A stretch of 64,000 bases of DNA. It comes from Saccharomonospora cyanea NA-134. GTDB taxonomy: Bacteria; Actinomycetota; Actinomycetes; Mycobacteriales; Pseudonocardiaceae. Positions 8,611-16,612 of the stretch are shown piece by piece. A program made the position numbers and the translations under genes. Location: assembly GCF_000244975.1 (NCBI RefSeq), contig NZ_CM001440.1:2464325-2528324 (forward strand). Direction: 5' to 3'. The stretch's first letter is position 1; each line of letters opens with the position of its first letter. The notes under the pieces are model-generated. The model was given only the letters and a program-made list of their open reading frames with translations. It made no database searches and had not been told where the DNA came from.

Positions 8611-9748
8611 CGTCAGCGGGAGCTCCTTCTTCGCGCATCGCCTCGCCACGGGGCTGGCCACGCGCGGGCACGACGTGCACGTGGTCTGTGCGTCCGAGAC
8701 GGGGCCCCGCAAGACCGTGCGTGAGTCCGGTGTGTGCCTGCACCGGCTGCGCTCGGTACCGCTCGTCATCCACCCGAGCGTGCGGTTCGTGCCACCGCCC
8801 GGAGTCCCTGCGGTCCTGCGCAGACTCGTCGCGTCGGTGCGGCCGGACGTACTGCACACACAGGATCACTTCACCATCGGCCGTGCGGCCGTCCGCGCGG
8901 CCGCACGGCAGGACGTTCCCGTCGTGGCGACCAACCACTTCATGCCCGACAACCTGCTGCCCTACCTCCCGCGTCGCCTGCACCGGCCGGTGGCCGACGT
9001 GGCGTGGCGGGATTTCCGGCGCGTCTACGACCGCGCCGACCACGTCACCACGCCGACGAGGGCGGCGGCGAACCTGCTCGCCGCGAACGGTTTCGCGGGT
9101 TCCGTGGAACCCGTCTCGTGCGGTGTGGACACGGAGCGTTTCTCGCCGGACACGGCGCCGCCTCACGTCCACCGCCGAGCACTCGGGCTCCCCGACGTGC
9201 CCACGGTGGTCTACGTCGGCAGGCTCGACGCGGAGAAACGGCTCGACGAGCTGGTCCGCGCGTTGCCGAGGCTGTCGGTCGGTGACGCCCAGCTCGTGCT
9301 CGCGGGCACCGGCACGCGGCGCGCTGAACTCGAACTCCTCGCCGCGCGAGAGGGTGTCGAGCACCGCGTGCGGTTCCTCGGTTTCGTGCCCGACGAGCGG
9401 CTTCCGACGGTGTACCGGGCGGCGGACGTGTTCGCGATCCCGGGGGTGGCCGAGCTGCAGAGCATCGCGACGCTGGAAGCCATGGCCTGCGCGCTGCCGG
9501 TCGTCGCGGCCAACGCCGTCGCGCTACCGCACCTGGTGTCCCACGAGGACAACGGTTACCTCGTCGAGCCGGGGGACGTCGCCGGGCTGGCCGCCGCGCT
9601 CGACGCGATCCTCACCTCGGCCGACCTCCGGCGTCGTATGGGAGGGCTGAGCAGGACGATCGCCCTGACCCACGACGTGAACCGCACGCTGACGCGGTTC
9701 GAGGAGATCTACCACGCTGTCGCGAGCTCGCGATCGAATCAAGGTTGA
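8573..9748 (+). CDS. glycosyltransferase family 4 (GT-B)
   Basis: A 391-residue retaining GT-B enzyme. The N-terminal acceptor domain starts RVLIATDTYPPDVSGSS and shows VLHTQDHFTIGRAA. The C-terminal donor domain has VVYVGRLDAEKRLDELV, the middle VRFLGFVPDE, and the EX7E-like signature ELQSIATLEAMACALPVVA. This variant has a Glu-Leu-Gln start where many family members have EG(F/L)G. It probably transfers a nucleotide-activated hexose to a lipid or glycan; mannosyltransferases of the PimB/MgtA kind look similar. The ATG overlaps the end of the upstream DMT transporter by 38 bases, suggesting coupled expression. Confidence 0.88.
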   Translation: MRVLIATDTYPPDVSGSSFFAHRLATGLATRGHDVHVVCASETGPRKTVRESGVCLHRLRSVPLVIHPSVRFVPPPGVPAVLRRLVASVRPDVLHTQDHFTIGRAAVRAAARQDVPVVATNHFMPDNLLPYLPRRLHRPVADVAWRDFRRVYDRADHVTTPTRAAANLLAANGFAGSVEPVSCGVDTERFSPDTAPPHVHRRALGLPDVPTVVYVGRLDAEKRLDELVRALPRLSVGDAQLVLAGTGTRRAELELLAAREGVEHRVRFLGFVPDERLPTVYRAADVFAIPGVAELQSIATLEAMACALPVVAANAVALPHLVSHEDNGYLVEPGDVAGLAAALDAILTSADLRRRMGGLSRTIALTHDVNRTLTRFEEIYHAVASSRSNQG

Positions 9749-9781
9749 CGCTGCGGCGTGTCCTGGATCACACTGGAGTTG

Positions 9782-9811
9782 TGCATATCGAAACTCGATG
9801 CGCAATACGCA
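9782..9811. promoter_or_regulatory. dyad region upstream of the one-carbon operon
   Basis: TGCATATCGA (9782-9791) and TCGATGCGCA (9795-9804) form an 8-of-10 inverted repeat. The right arm continues into a second dyad, TGCG-CAATA-CGCA (9799-9811). Position about 75-100 bases before the first gene and the short TGCG/CGCA arms resemble IclR-type operators. This is the only obvious regulatory signal for the 6.4-kb operon. Confidence 0.45.
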
Positions 9812-9883
9812 ACAAGCGTACCCGCAGGGCTCACCTTGCGAGCGTGACCGAGATCGTCGACAGGGCGTGAATAGAGGTGCCCC

Positions 9884-11119
9884 ATGGCCGAGGTCGTTCA
9901 GCCGTCCCTCACGCGGCAGTCCCCCGCCGTGTCGTCCGGAACCGGGGCCACCGTCGTACCGGAGCCGTCCATCCTGCTGTACCCACGACTGAGGAAGTCG
10001 CCCTACTTCTGGAAATCCCGTGCGCACGGGGCCGCGTGCTACAGCGTCTACAACCACACCTATCACCCACGGCACTACGGCGACCCCGTCGGGGAGTACT
10101 GGGCACTGCTGGAGGGCGTCACCCTGTGGGACGTCGGCGTCGAACGCCAACTGGAGATCACGGGCCCGGACGCGTTCGACTTCACCAACATGCTCGTACC
10201 CCGCGACCTCACGAAGTGTGACGTGGGGCAGTGCAAGTACGTGTTCGTCACCGCGCCCGACGGCGGCATCGTCAACGACCCCGTGCTGCTGAGGCTGGAG
10301 CCCGACCGCTTCTGGCTCTCACTGGCCGACAGTGACGTGGGGCTGTGGGCGATGGGACTCGCCCACGCGGGCGGCTGGGACGTGACGATCCGGGAGGCCG
10401 ACGCCGCGCCGCTGCAGGTGCAGGGCCCCAAGGCGAAGGACGTGCTGAGCGACCTGTTCGGCGCGTCGATCCTGGACGTGCCGTACTACCGGCTGCGCGA
10501 GTACGACCTCGACGGCATGCGCGTCGTGGTCAGCCGCACCGGTTACTCCGGCGAGGTGGGCTACGAGATCTATCTTCTCGACGCCTCCCGCCACGCCGAG
10601 CGGCTGTGGGACCGCGTGTGGGAGGCGGGCAGGCCCTACGGGCTGCGGCCGATCGGCCCCTGCCACATCCGCCGCATCGAGGCGGGCATGCTGGCCTACG
10701 GCTGTGACATCACGCTCGACACCAACCCGCTCGAGGTGGGCTACGACTACCGCTGGATGGTCGACCTCGACCAGGAGGCCGACTTCGTCGGCAAGGAGGC
10801 GCTGCGCCGCGTGAGGGCGGAGGGCGTGCGCAGGCTCCTGGTGGGGCTGGAGATCGAGGGCACACCGCTGGGCAGCTACAACGACGGATCGATGGTCGAG
10901 CCGTTCGACGTGTTCGCGGGCGGAGCGCAGCCGGTGGGGGCGGTGACCAGCGCGTGTCACTCACCCCGGCTGGACGCCAACATCGGCCTGGCCATGGTGC
11001 CGGTGGAACTGAGCGGTGTGGGAACGCACGTCACCGTCGCGACCCCCACCGGCCGCCGGGAGGCGAGGGTGGTGGACAAGCCGTTCGTCGACCCCCGCAA
11101 GGAAACGCCGAAGCACTGA
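9884..11119 (+). CDS. GcvT-family THF-dependent methyltransferase/demethylase
   Basis: A 411-residue aminomethyltransferase-fold protein. It shows GVTLWDVGVERQLEITGPDA at the start of the GcvT domain, the folate-pocket GPKAKDVLSDLFG, the conserved SRTGYSGEVGYEIYL, and a GcvT C-terminal barrel (DFVGKEALRRV, GAVTSACHSPRLDANIGLAMV). True GcvT proteins are about 360 residues and start directly at the fold; this one has a 60-residue extension (LRKSPYFWKSRAHG). That places it nearer the DmdA/LigM/DesA group, which moves a methyl group from S- or O-methyl substrates to tetrahydrofolate. Here it is followed by metF-like and fhs genes, supporting demethylation to 5-methyl-THF. The methyl donor is not identifiable. 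Confidence 0.82.
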   Translation: MAEVVQPSLTRQSPAVSSGTGATVVPEPSILLYPRLRKSPYFWKSRAHGAACYSVYNHTYHPRHYGDPVGEYWALLEGVTLWDVGVERQLEITGPDAFDFTNMLVPRDLTKCDVGQCKYVFVTAPDGGIVNDPVLLRLEPDRFWLSLADSDVGLWAMGLAHAGGWDVTIREADAAPLQVQGPKAKDVLSDLFGASILDVPYYRLREYDLDGMRVVVSRTGYSGEVGYEIYLLDASRHAERLWDRVWEAGRPYGLRPIGPCHIRRIEAGMLAYGCDITLDTNPLEVGYDYRWMVDLDQEADFVGKEALRRVRAEGVRRLLVGLEIEGTPLGSYNDGSMVEPFDVFAGGAQPVGAVTSACHSPRLDANIGLAMVPVELSGVGTHVTVATPTGRREARVVDKPFVDPRKETPKH

Positions 11120-11140
11120 AAGCCGGGTGAGAGGTCGACG

Positions 11141-12007
11141 ATGAGACGCCGCGACCACGCACGACGCCCCTTCGAGGTACCCGCTGCCCTCGCTCCCTGG
11201 CTGCCCGAGGCGCGGTTCGAGGTGCTGCCACTGCCTGGCGTGCTCGACCAGACGGCGCGGCTGGCCGAGGGCACGACGGTCACCGTCACCGCCTCGCCGT
11301 CGCGTGGCCTCGACGCGACGGTGGAGTTGTGCGAGAAGCTCGCCGCGCAGCGATTGCACGCGGTCGCCCACCTCGCCGCCCGGCAGCTCCACGACGCTGT
11401 CCACCTGCGCGACGTGCTCGACCGGCTCGCGGGTTCCGGTCTCGACGAGGTGTTCGTGATCGCCGGAGACGCGCGAACCCCGGTGGGCCCGTTCGGTGAC
11501 GGCCTGTCACTGCTGCGGGCGATCGAGGAGTCGGGCCGCAGGCCGCGGCGCGTCGGCGTGCCGTGCTATCCCGAAGGGCACCCGACGATCCCGGAGGACG
11601 CCCTGTGGACCGCTCTCACGGCCAAGCAGTCCCACGCCGACTACGCGGTGAGCCAGCTGTGCTTCGACGCGACCGTCGTGTGCCGGTTCCTCCGTGCCGC
11701 ACGTGAGCGAGGTGTGACGCTGCCGGTGCGGATCGGGCTGGCCGGTGTGGTGGACCCGGGAACCCTGCTGCGGATCGGCTCCCGGATCGGCGTCGGGGAC
11801 TCCCTGTCGTTCTTGCGGAAGAACCGGTCGGTCCTCGCCGGACTCGCCCGGCCCAACCGCCACGACCCCGGCCGGTTCCTCACCGCGCTCGCCGGGGAGC
11901 TGGCCGGCGGTGACTGCGCGCCCGCCGGGCTGCACTTCTACACGTTCAACCGTGTCACCGCCACCGCCGAGTGGCTGGACGCGGTGCGTCCACCCCGCGC
12001 CGAGTGA
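11141..12007 (+). CDS. metF: methylenetetrahydrofolate reductase (MetF-like)
   Basis: A 288-residue TIM-barrel flavoprotein. It retains TVTVTASPSRGLDATVELCEKLA near the N terminus, HLAARQLHDAVHLRDVLDRL for folate binding, the FVIAGDARTPVGPFGDGLSLL segment, VGVPCYPEGHP, and GLHFYTFNR at the C terminus as in MetF enzymes. In biosynthesis it reduces 5,10-methylene-THF to 5-methyl-THF. Placed after a GcvT-like demethylase it could run in the oxidative direction, recovering methylene-THF from methyl-THF. It starts 21 bases after the previous stop. It is divergent from housekeeping MetF, so an operon-specific paralogue is likely. Confidence 0.82.
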   Translation: MRRRDHARRPFEVPAALAPWLPEARFEVLPLPGVLDQTARLAEGTTVTVTASPSRGLDATVELCEKLAAQRLHAVAHLAARQLHDAVHLRDVLDRLAGSGLDEVFVIAGDARTPVGPFGDGLSLLRAIEESGRRPRRVGVPCYPEGHPTIPEDALWTALTAKQSHADYAVSQLCFDATVVCRFLRAARERGVTLPVRIGLAGVVDPGTLLRIGSRIGVGDSLSFLRKNRSVLAGLARPNRHDPGRFLTALAGELAGGDCAPAGLHFYTFNRVTATAEWLDAVRPPRAE

Positions 12008-12020
12008 GGAGCGAGCGGCT

Positions 12021-13712
12021 ATGCCCACGAACCTGGAGATCTCCCGCAACACCGTCCGCAAACCGCTCGTCGACGTGGCGGCGGGCATGGGCATCGAGCC
12101 GCACCTCGTCGAGCCCTACGGGAACGCGGCCGCGAAGCTGTCGCTGGACACGGTGGCCGAACTGTCCGACCGGCCGAAGGCCCGGTACGTCGTCGTGTCG
12201 TCGCTGACGCCGACCCCTCTGGGCGAGGGAAAGACAACCACCACGGTCGGGCTCGGACAGGGCTTCGCCCATCTGGGCAAACGCGCCGTCATCGCCATCC
12301 GGCAGTCGTCGATGGGGCCGACGTTCGGCATCAAGGGTGGTGCGGCCGGTGGCGGCTACGCGCAGGTGGTCCCGATGGAGACCGTGAACCTGCACCTCAC
12401 CGGCGACCTGCACGCGGTCACCAGCGCCCACAACCTGCTGGCGGCGATGCTCGACAACCACCTGCACAAGGGCAACGCGCTCGACATCGACCCGTACAGC
12501 ATCACCTGGCGGCGGGTGCTCGACGTCAACGACCGGGACCTGCGCCAGATCGTCACCGGCCTCGGCGGCAGGCAGGACGGAATCCCGAGGCAGACCGGGT
12601 TCGACATCACCGCCGCGAGCGAGGTGATGGCGGTGCTGGCGTTGTGCTCGTCGCTTCCGGACCTGCGGCGCAGGCTCGGGCGGATCGTCGTCGGCTACGA
12701 CCGGGCGGGTGCCCCGGTGACGGCGGAGCAGCTGCGGGCGGCGGGAGCGATGTGCGTGCAGTTGCGGGAAGCCGTCAAGCCCAACCTCATGCAGTCGGTC
12801 GAGCAGACCCCCGTGTTGATCCACTGTGGACCGTTCGGCAACATCGCGCACGGCAACTCGTCCGTGCTGGCGGATCTCATCGGTATCCGCTGCGGTGACT
12901 ACCTCGTCACCGAGGCCGGTTTCGGGGCCGACATGGGGGCCGAACGGTTCTTCAACATCAAGTGCCGCGCGTCCGGTCTCGTTCCCGACGCCGCCGTCGT
13001 GGTGGTCACCGTCCGCGCGCTGAAAGCACACTCGGGCCGGTACCGCGTGGTGGCGGGCAAGCCCTTGCCCGAGGAGATGCTGCGGGAGAACCCCGACGAC
13101 GTGTACGCGGGGGCGGCGAACCTGCGCAAGCAGCTCGCCAACATCCGCGCGCACGGGGTGACACCGGTGGTGGCGGTCAACGCCTTCGCGGACGACGCCG
13201 ACAGTGAACACCAGGCGATCCTCGACATCGCGGACGAGGAGGGGGTTCGGGCGGCCGTCAGCACACACGTCGCGAAGGGCGGCAAGGGTGCGGCCGAACT
13301 GGCCGACGCGGTGGCCGCGGCCTGCGAGGAGGACGGTGGGTTCCGGTACCTGTATCCCGACGAGCTGCCGCTGGCGGACAAGATCGACGTGGTGGCGCGG
13401 CGCATGTACGGCGCCGACGGGATCGAACTCAGCCCCACCGCGCGAAGGCAGCTCGACACCTACACGCGGTGTGGTTTCGGCTCGCTGCCCGTGTGCATCG
13501 CCAAGACGCACCTGTCGCTGTCGGACGACCCGAGCCGCAAGGGCGCGCCCACGGGCTGGCGGCTTCCGGTGCGGGAGGTGCGGGCTTCCGTCGGGGCGGG
13601 GTTCGTCTACCCCGTCTGCGGGGAGATGCGCACGATGCCGGGCCTGTCGTCGCACCCGGCCGCGGAACGCATCGACATCGACGACGCCGGTCAGGTGGTG
13701 GGACTGGCGTGA
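12021..13712 (+). CDS. fhs: formate-tetrahydrofolate ligase
   Basis: A full-length 563-residue Fhs. The P-loop TPLGEGKTTTTVGL, SSMGPTFGIKGGAAGGGY, NLMQSVEQTPVLIHCGPF, TEAGFGADMGAE and the C-terminal GAGFVYPVCGEMRTMPGL are all present. The enzyme interconverts formate, ATP and THF with 10-formyl-THF. Working in reverse it would release formate and gain ATP from methyl-derived one-carbon units. ATG 12021 follows GGAGCGAG and starts the family N terminus; the frame is open upstream but that part overlaps metF out of homology. No folD gene is in the operon, so the methylene-to-formyl step must come from elsewhere. Confidence 0.96.
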   Translation: MPTNLEISRNTVRKPLVDVAAGMGIEPHLVEPYGNAAAKLSLDTVAELSDRPKARYVVVSSLTPTPLGEGKTTTTVGLGQGFAHLGKRAVIAIRQSSMGPTFGIKGGAAGGGYAQVVPMETVNLHLTGDLHAVTSAHNLLAAMLDNHLHKGNALDIDPYSITWRRVLDVNDRDLRQIVTGLGGRQDGIPRQTGFDITAASEVMAVLALCSSLPDLRRRLGRIVVGYDRAGAPVTAEQLRAAGAMCVQLREAVKPNLMQSVEQTPVLIHCGPFGNIAHGNSSVLADLIGIRCGDYLVTEAGFGADMGAERFFNIKCRASGLVPDAAVVVVTVRALKAHSGRYRVVAGKPLPEEMLRENPDDVYAGAANLRKQLANIRAHGVTPVVAVNAFADDADSEHQAILDIADEEGVRAAVSTHVAKGGKGAAELADAVAAACEEDGGFRYLYPDELPLADKIDVVARRMYGADGIELSPTARRQLDTYTRCGFGSLPVCIAKTHLSLSDDPSRKGAPTGWRLPVREVRASVGAGFVYPVCGEMRTMPGLSSHPAAERIDIDDAGQVVGLA

Positions 13713-13723
13713 GGGATGCCCGA

Positions 13724-13772
13724 GTGCGGGTGTCCCGCAGGAACACCGGGTGCGGGTGTCCCGCAGGAACAC
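13724..13772 (+). repeat. tandem 23-bp repeat with two small hairpins before the FAD/GcvT gene
   Basis: Two identical 23-bp copies at 13724-13746 and 13750-13772 (26-bp period) each contain GCGGG-TGT-CCCGC, a 5-bp stem with a 3-base loop. The ribosome binding site AGGAGG follows immediately and the next gene starts at 13784. The element may modulate translation or protect the mRNA between fhs and the dehydrogenase gene. Confidence 0.7.
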
Positions 13773-13783
13773 AGGAGGTGGCC

Positions 13784-16318
13784 ATGAGTGAGCTTCCCGC
13801 CGAGGCCGACGTCGTCGTCATCGGAGCCGGGATCGTGGGCAACTCGGTGAGCTATCACCTCGCCGAGGCGGGCTGGCGGCGCATCGTCCTGCTCGACAAG
13901 GGACCGTTGCCGGACCCGGGCGGGTCCACGGGGCACGCGTCGAACTTCATCTTCCCCGTGGACCACTCGAAGGAGATCACCGCGCTCACGGTGGACTCGA
14001 TGCGTCAGTACGAGAAGCTCGGCGTGCTCACCACGTGCGGTGGCTTGGAGCTCGCTCGCACTCCGGAACGGGTCGACGAGTTGCGGCGCCGGGTGGCGTC
14101 GGCTCGCGCGTACGGTGTGGCGGCGGAACTCGTCGACGCGGCGCGCGTGGGGGAGCTGGTGCCGTTCGTGGACACCGACCTCGTGCTCGCGGGTTTCTGG
14201 ACTCCGTCGGTCGCGGTGGTGGACCCCGTCGAGGCCGGGGCGTCGCTGCGGGCGCAGGCGAGCGAGCTGGGAGCCCTCACCGTGGTGCCGAACACCGAGG
14301 TCACCGGCGTCCGGGTGGTGGACGGGCGGGTCCGTGGCGTCGAGACCGACGCCGGGGAGGTGGCCACCGACACGGTGGTGGTCGCGTGCGGCGTGTGGAG
14401 TCCGCACATCGCGGCGATGGCGGGAGCGCGCATCCCGCTGACTCCGGCCGTGCACCAGATGATCGACGTCGGACCGATCCCGGAGCTGGAGCGCACGCAC
14501 ACCGAGATCGCGTACCCGCTCGTGCGGGACATGGACGCGATGATGTACGAGCGGCAGAAGTGGGCGAACCTGGAGATCGGCTCCTACGCGCACCGGCCGA
14601 TCCTGCACGATCCCGAGGAGATCCCCTCGATCGAGGCCGCGGCGCTGTCGCCGACGCAGCTGCCGTTCACTCAGGCCGACTTCGCCCCGCAGTTGGAGGA
14701 CGCGCGCGCCCTGTTCGGGTCGATCCTCGACACCCCGCACGCCGAGGTCCGTCATGCCATCAACGGGTTGCTGTCGCTGACTCCGGACGGTGCGCCCGTA
14801 CTGGGGGAGACCCCGGAGGTGCGGGGGCTGTGGTCGGCGGCCGCGGTGTGGATCAAGGAGGGCCCGGGCGTCGGGCGGATGCTCGCGCAGTGGATGACCC
14901 ACGGCCGTACCGAGATCGACCTGCACGGCGCCGACATCGCCCGCTTCTACCCGCACCAGCGCACCAGGGCCGCCGTGCGCGCGCGAGCGGCGGAGGGGTT
15001 CAACAAGACCTACGGCATCGTGCACCCGAGGGAGCAGTGGGAGTCGGTCCGACCGCAGCGCGTCTCGCCGTTCCACGCGCGCGAGACCGACCTGGGCGCG
15101 GTGTTCTTCGAGGTCGGCGGGTGGGAGCGCCCGCAGTGGTACGACTCCAACGCGCCGCTGCTGGAGGAGTTCGGCGACCGGGTGCCGCGGCGCGAACACG
15201 AGTGGGACGCACGCTGGTGGTCGCCGACCGTCGAGGCCGAGCACCTGGCGATGCGCGAGCGTGGGGCGATGATCGACGTGTCGGCGTTCGCGCAGTTCGA
15301 CGTCGCCGGGCCGGGGGCTCTCGACTACGTGCAACATCTCGTGGTCGCTCAGGTGGACCGGCCGGTCGGCTCGTTGGTCTACACACCAGTGCTGACGCCT
15401 GAGGGCGGGTTCCGCAGCGACCTGACGATCGTGCGGCTCGGGCAGCGACACTTCCGCGTCATCACCGGCGCGGCCGACGGCGCCCGGGACGCGTTCTGGT
15501 TCACCCGGCACCTGCCGGACGACGGTTCGGTGGTCCTCACCGACGTCACCTCGGCGGTGTGCACGCTGGGACTGTGGGGGCCGCGGGCCCAGGACGTCCT
15601 CACCGCCGCCACCGAGGACGACGTCTCGGACGCCGCGCTGCCGTTCGGACGGGCCAGACGGATCACCGTGGACACGGTGGACGTGCTGGCGCTGCGGGTG
15701 TCCTACGTGGGCGAGTTCGGGTGGGAGCTGCACGCGCCGTTCGAGTTCGGGCAGCGGCTGTGGGACGTCGTCGCGGAGGCGGGCGTGTCCGCCGGTGTCG
15801 TGCCCGCCGGCATCGGCGTGTACGGCACCACGGGCCGGCTGGAGAAGGGCTACCGCCTGATGGGTGCGGAGCTGGACGCCGAGCACGACCCCGTGGAGGC
15901 GGGGCTGGCGCTGCCGAAGGTGAAGTCCGCCGACTTCGTGGGCAAGGAGGCCTACCTGGCCGCGCGCGAGAGCGGACCCGCCGCCGTGCTCTGCACGCTC
16001 GGCATGGGCGCGCCGCACGAGCACGTGGACGCCGACGGCGTCGTGCGCTACCCCCAGGGTGGTGAGCCGGTCCTGACCACGGCAGGGGAGCGGATCGTCG
16101 ATCGCCGCGGGCGGCCCTCGCAGGTGACGAGCGCCGGGCCGGCACCGTCGCTGGGCACGTACCTGCTGTTCGCCTACCTGCCGCGGGAACTCGCCGTCGA
16201 GGGCACGCGGCTGTCGGTCGAGTACCTCGGTGAGCGCTATCCGGCCACCGTGGCGCGCGTGGGCCGTAAGCCGCTGTTCGATCCCGACGACGCGCGGATG
16301 AAGGGTGGAGCGCGGTGA
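13784..16318 (+). CDS. FAD-dependent dimethylglycine/sarcosine dehydrogenase-like protein with GcvT domains
   Basis: An 844-residue fusion. Residues 1-370 are a DAO-type FAD domain (VVVIGAGIVGNSVSYHLAEAG; STGHASN, whose His is placed like the covalent FAD ligand of DMGDH/SARDH; LSLTPDGAPVLGE). A linker FAO_M domain follows (FNKTYGIVHPREQWES). Residues about 430-840 form GcvT and GcvT_C domains (AMIDVSAFAQFDVAGP, VSYVGEFGWELHAP, DFVGKEAYLA). Relatives oxidise N-methyl amines and pass formaldehyde to THF as 5,10-methylene-THF. It is the fourth gene of the one-carbon operon. ATG 13784 has AGGAGG seven bases upstream; the frame is open further upstream within fhs. N,N-dimethylglycine, sarcosine or another methylated amine are candidate substrates. 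Confidence 0.9.
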   Translation: MSELPAEADVVVIGAGIVGNSVSYHLAEAGWRRIVLLDKGPLPDPGGSTGHASNFIFPVDHSKEITALTVDSMRQYEKLGVLTTCGGLELARTPERVDELRRRVASARAYGVAAELVDAARVGELVPFVDTDLVLAGFWTPSVAVVDPVEAGASLRAQASELGALTVVPNTEVTGVRVVDGRVRGVETDAGEVATDTVVVACGVWSPHIAAMAGARIPLTPAVHQMIDVGPIPELERTHTEIAYPLVRDMDAMMYERQKWANLEIGSYAHRPILHDPEEIPSIEAAALSPTQLPFTQADFAPQLEDARALFGSILDTPHAEVRHAINGLLSLTPDGAPVLGETPEVRGLWSAAAVWIKEGPGVGRMLAQWMTHGRTEIDLHGADIARFYPHQRTRAAVRARAAEGFNKTYGIVHPREQWESVRPQRVSPFHARETDLGAVFFEVGGWERPQWYDSNAPLLEEFGDRVPRREHEWDARWWSPTVEAEHLAMRERGAMIDVSAFAQFDVAGPGALDYVQHLVVAQVDRPVGSLVYTPVLTPEGGFRSDLTIVRLGQRHFRVITGAADGARDAFWFTRHLPDDGSVVLTDVTSAVCTLGLWGPRAQDVLTAATEDDVSDAALPFGRARRITVDTVDVLALRVSYVGEFGWELHAPFEFGQRLWDVVAEAGVSAGVVPAGIGVYGTTGRLEKGYRLMGAELDAEHDPVEAGLALPKVKSADFVGKEAYLAARESGPAAVLCTLGMGAPHEHVDADGVVRYPQGGEPVLTTAGERIVDRRGRPSQVTSAGPAPSLGTYLLFAYLPRELAVEGTRLSVEYLGERYPATVARVGRKPLFDPDDARMKGGAR

Positions 16319-16382
16319 GCGATCAGGCCTGTGCGGAAGGGCTTACCGACTCGATGGTCGTTCGCTGCCGCGCGAGTCGTTC

Positions 16383-16400
16383 TGTATAACGACCTATACG
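16383..16400. promoter_or_regulatory. 18-bp dyad TGTATAACGACCTATACG, copy 1
   Basis: GTATA (16384-16388) and TATAC (16395-16399) form the arms. Identical except for the central base to copies at 26963-26980 and 51427-51444. It lies in the 294-bp gap between the dehydrogenase stop and the S-adenosyl methyltransferase gene, about 210 bases before the latter. Confidence 0.7.
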
Positions 16401-16433
16401 CCGGAGCTCGGATGTCCGATCGGCGTACGGGAA

Positions 16434-16485
16434 GTGCGGACACGCGTACACAGACTGCGGACACGCGCTCAGGAAGTGCGGACAC
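16434..16485. repeat. three-unit 21-bp-period repeat
   Basis: GTGCGGACAC (16434), CTGCGGACAC (16455) and GTGCGGACAC (16476) begin exactly 21 bp apart, with different 11-bp spacers (GCGTACACAGA, GCGCTCAGGAA). This matches the element at 2231-2340. It follows the end of the one-carbon operon. Confidence 0.75.
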
Positions 16486-16539
16486 GCCCGCCGGGATGGT
16501 TCAGTAGTTCGCGGTTGTGTTGCGATGGGGTGACTCGGT

Positions 16540-16568
16540 GTGTGCCCTCGTCGAGTGAGAGGGCACAC
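16540..16568. terminator. perfect 10-bp hairpin in the leader of the methyltransferase gene
   Basis: GTGTGCCCTC (16540-16549) pairs with GAGGGCACAC (16559-16568) around a 9-base loop. It ends 44 bases before the ATG at 16613. It could terminate read-through from the operon upstream, or act as an attenuator or operator for the downstream gene. Confidence 0.5.
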
Positions 16569-16612
16569 TGTGGGCGTACTACGGATGATCATGGCAGAGG
16601 AGCGTGTGTCCG

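Noticed and set aside
9884-11119. Glycine cleavage system T protein
   Set aside because: The protein is about 50 residues longer at the N terminus than GcvT, and no gcvH, gcvP or lpd gene is nearby; the metF-fhs context points to methyl transfer.
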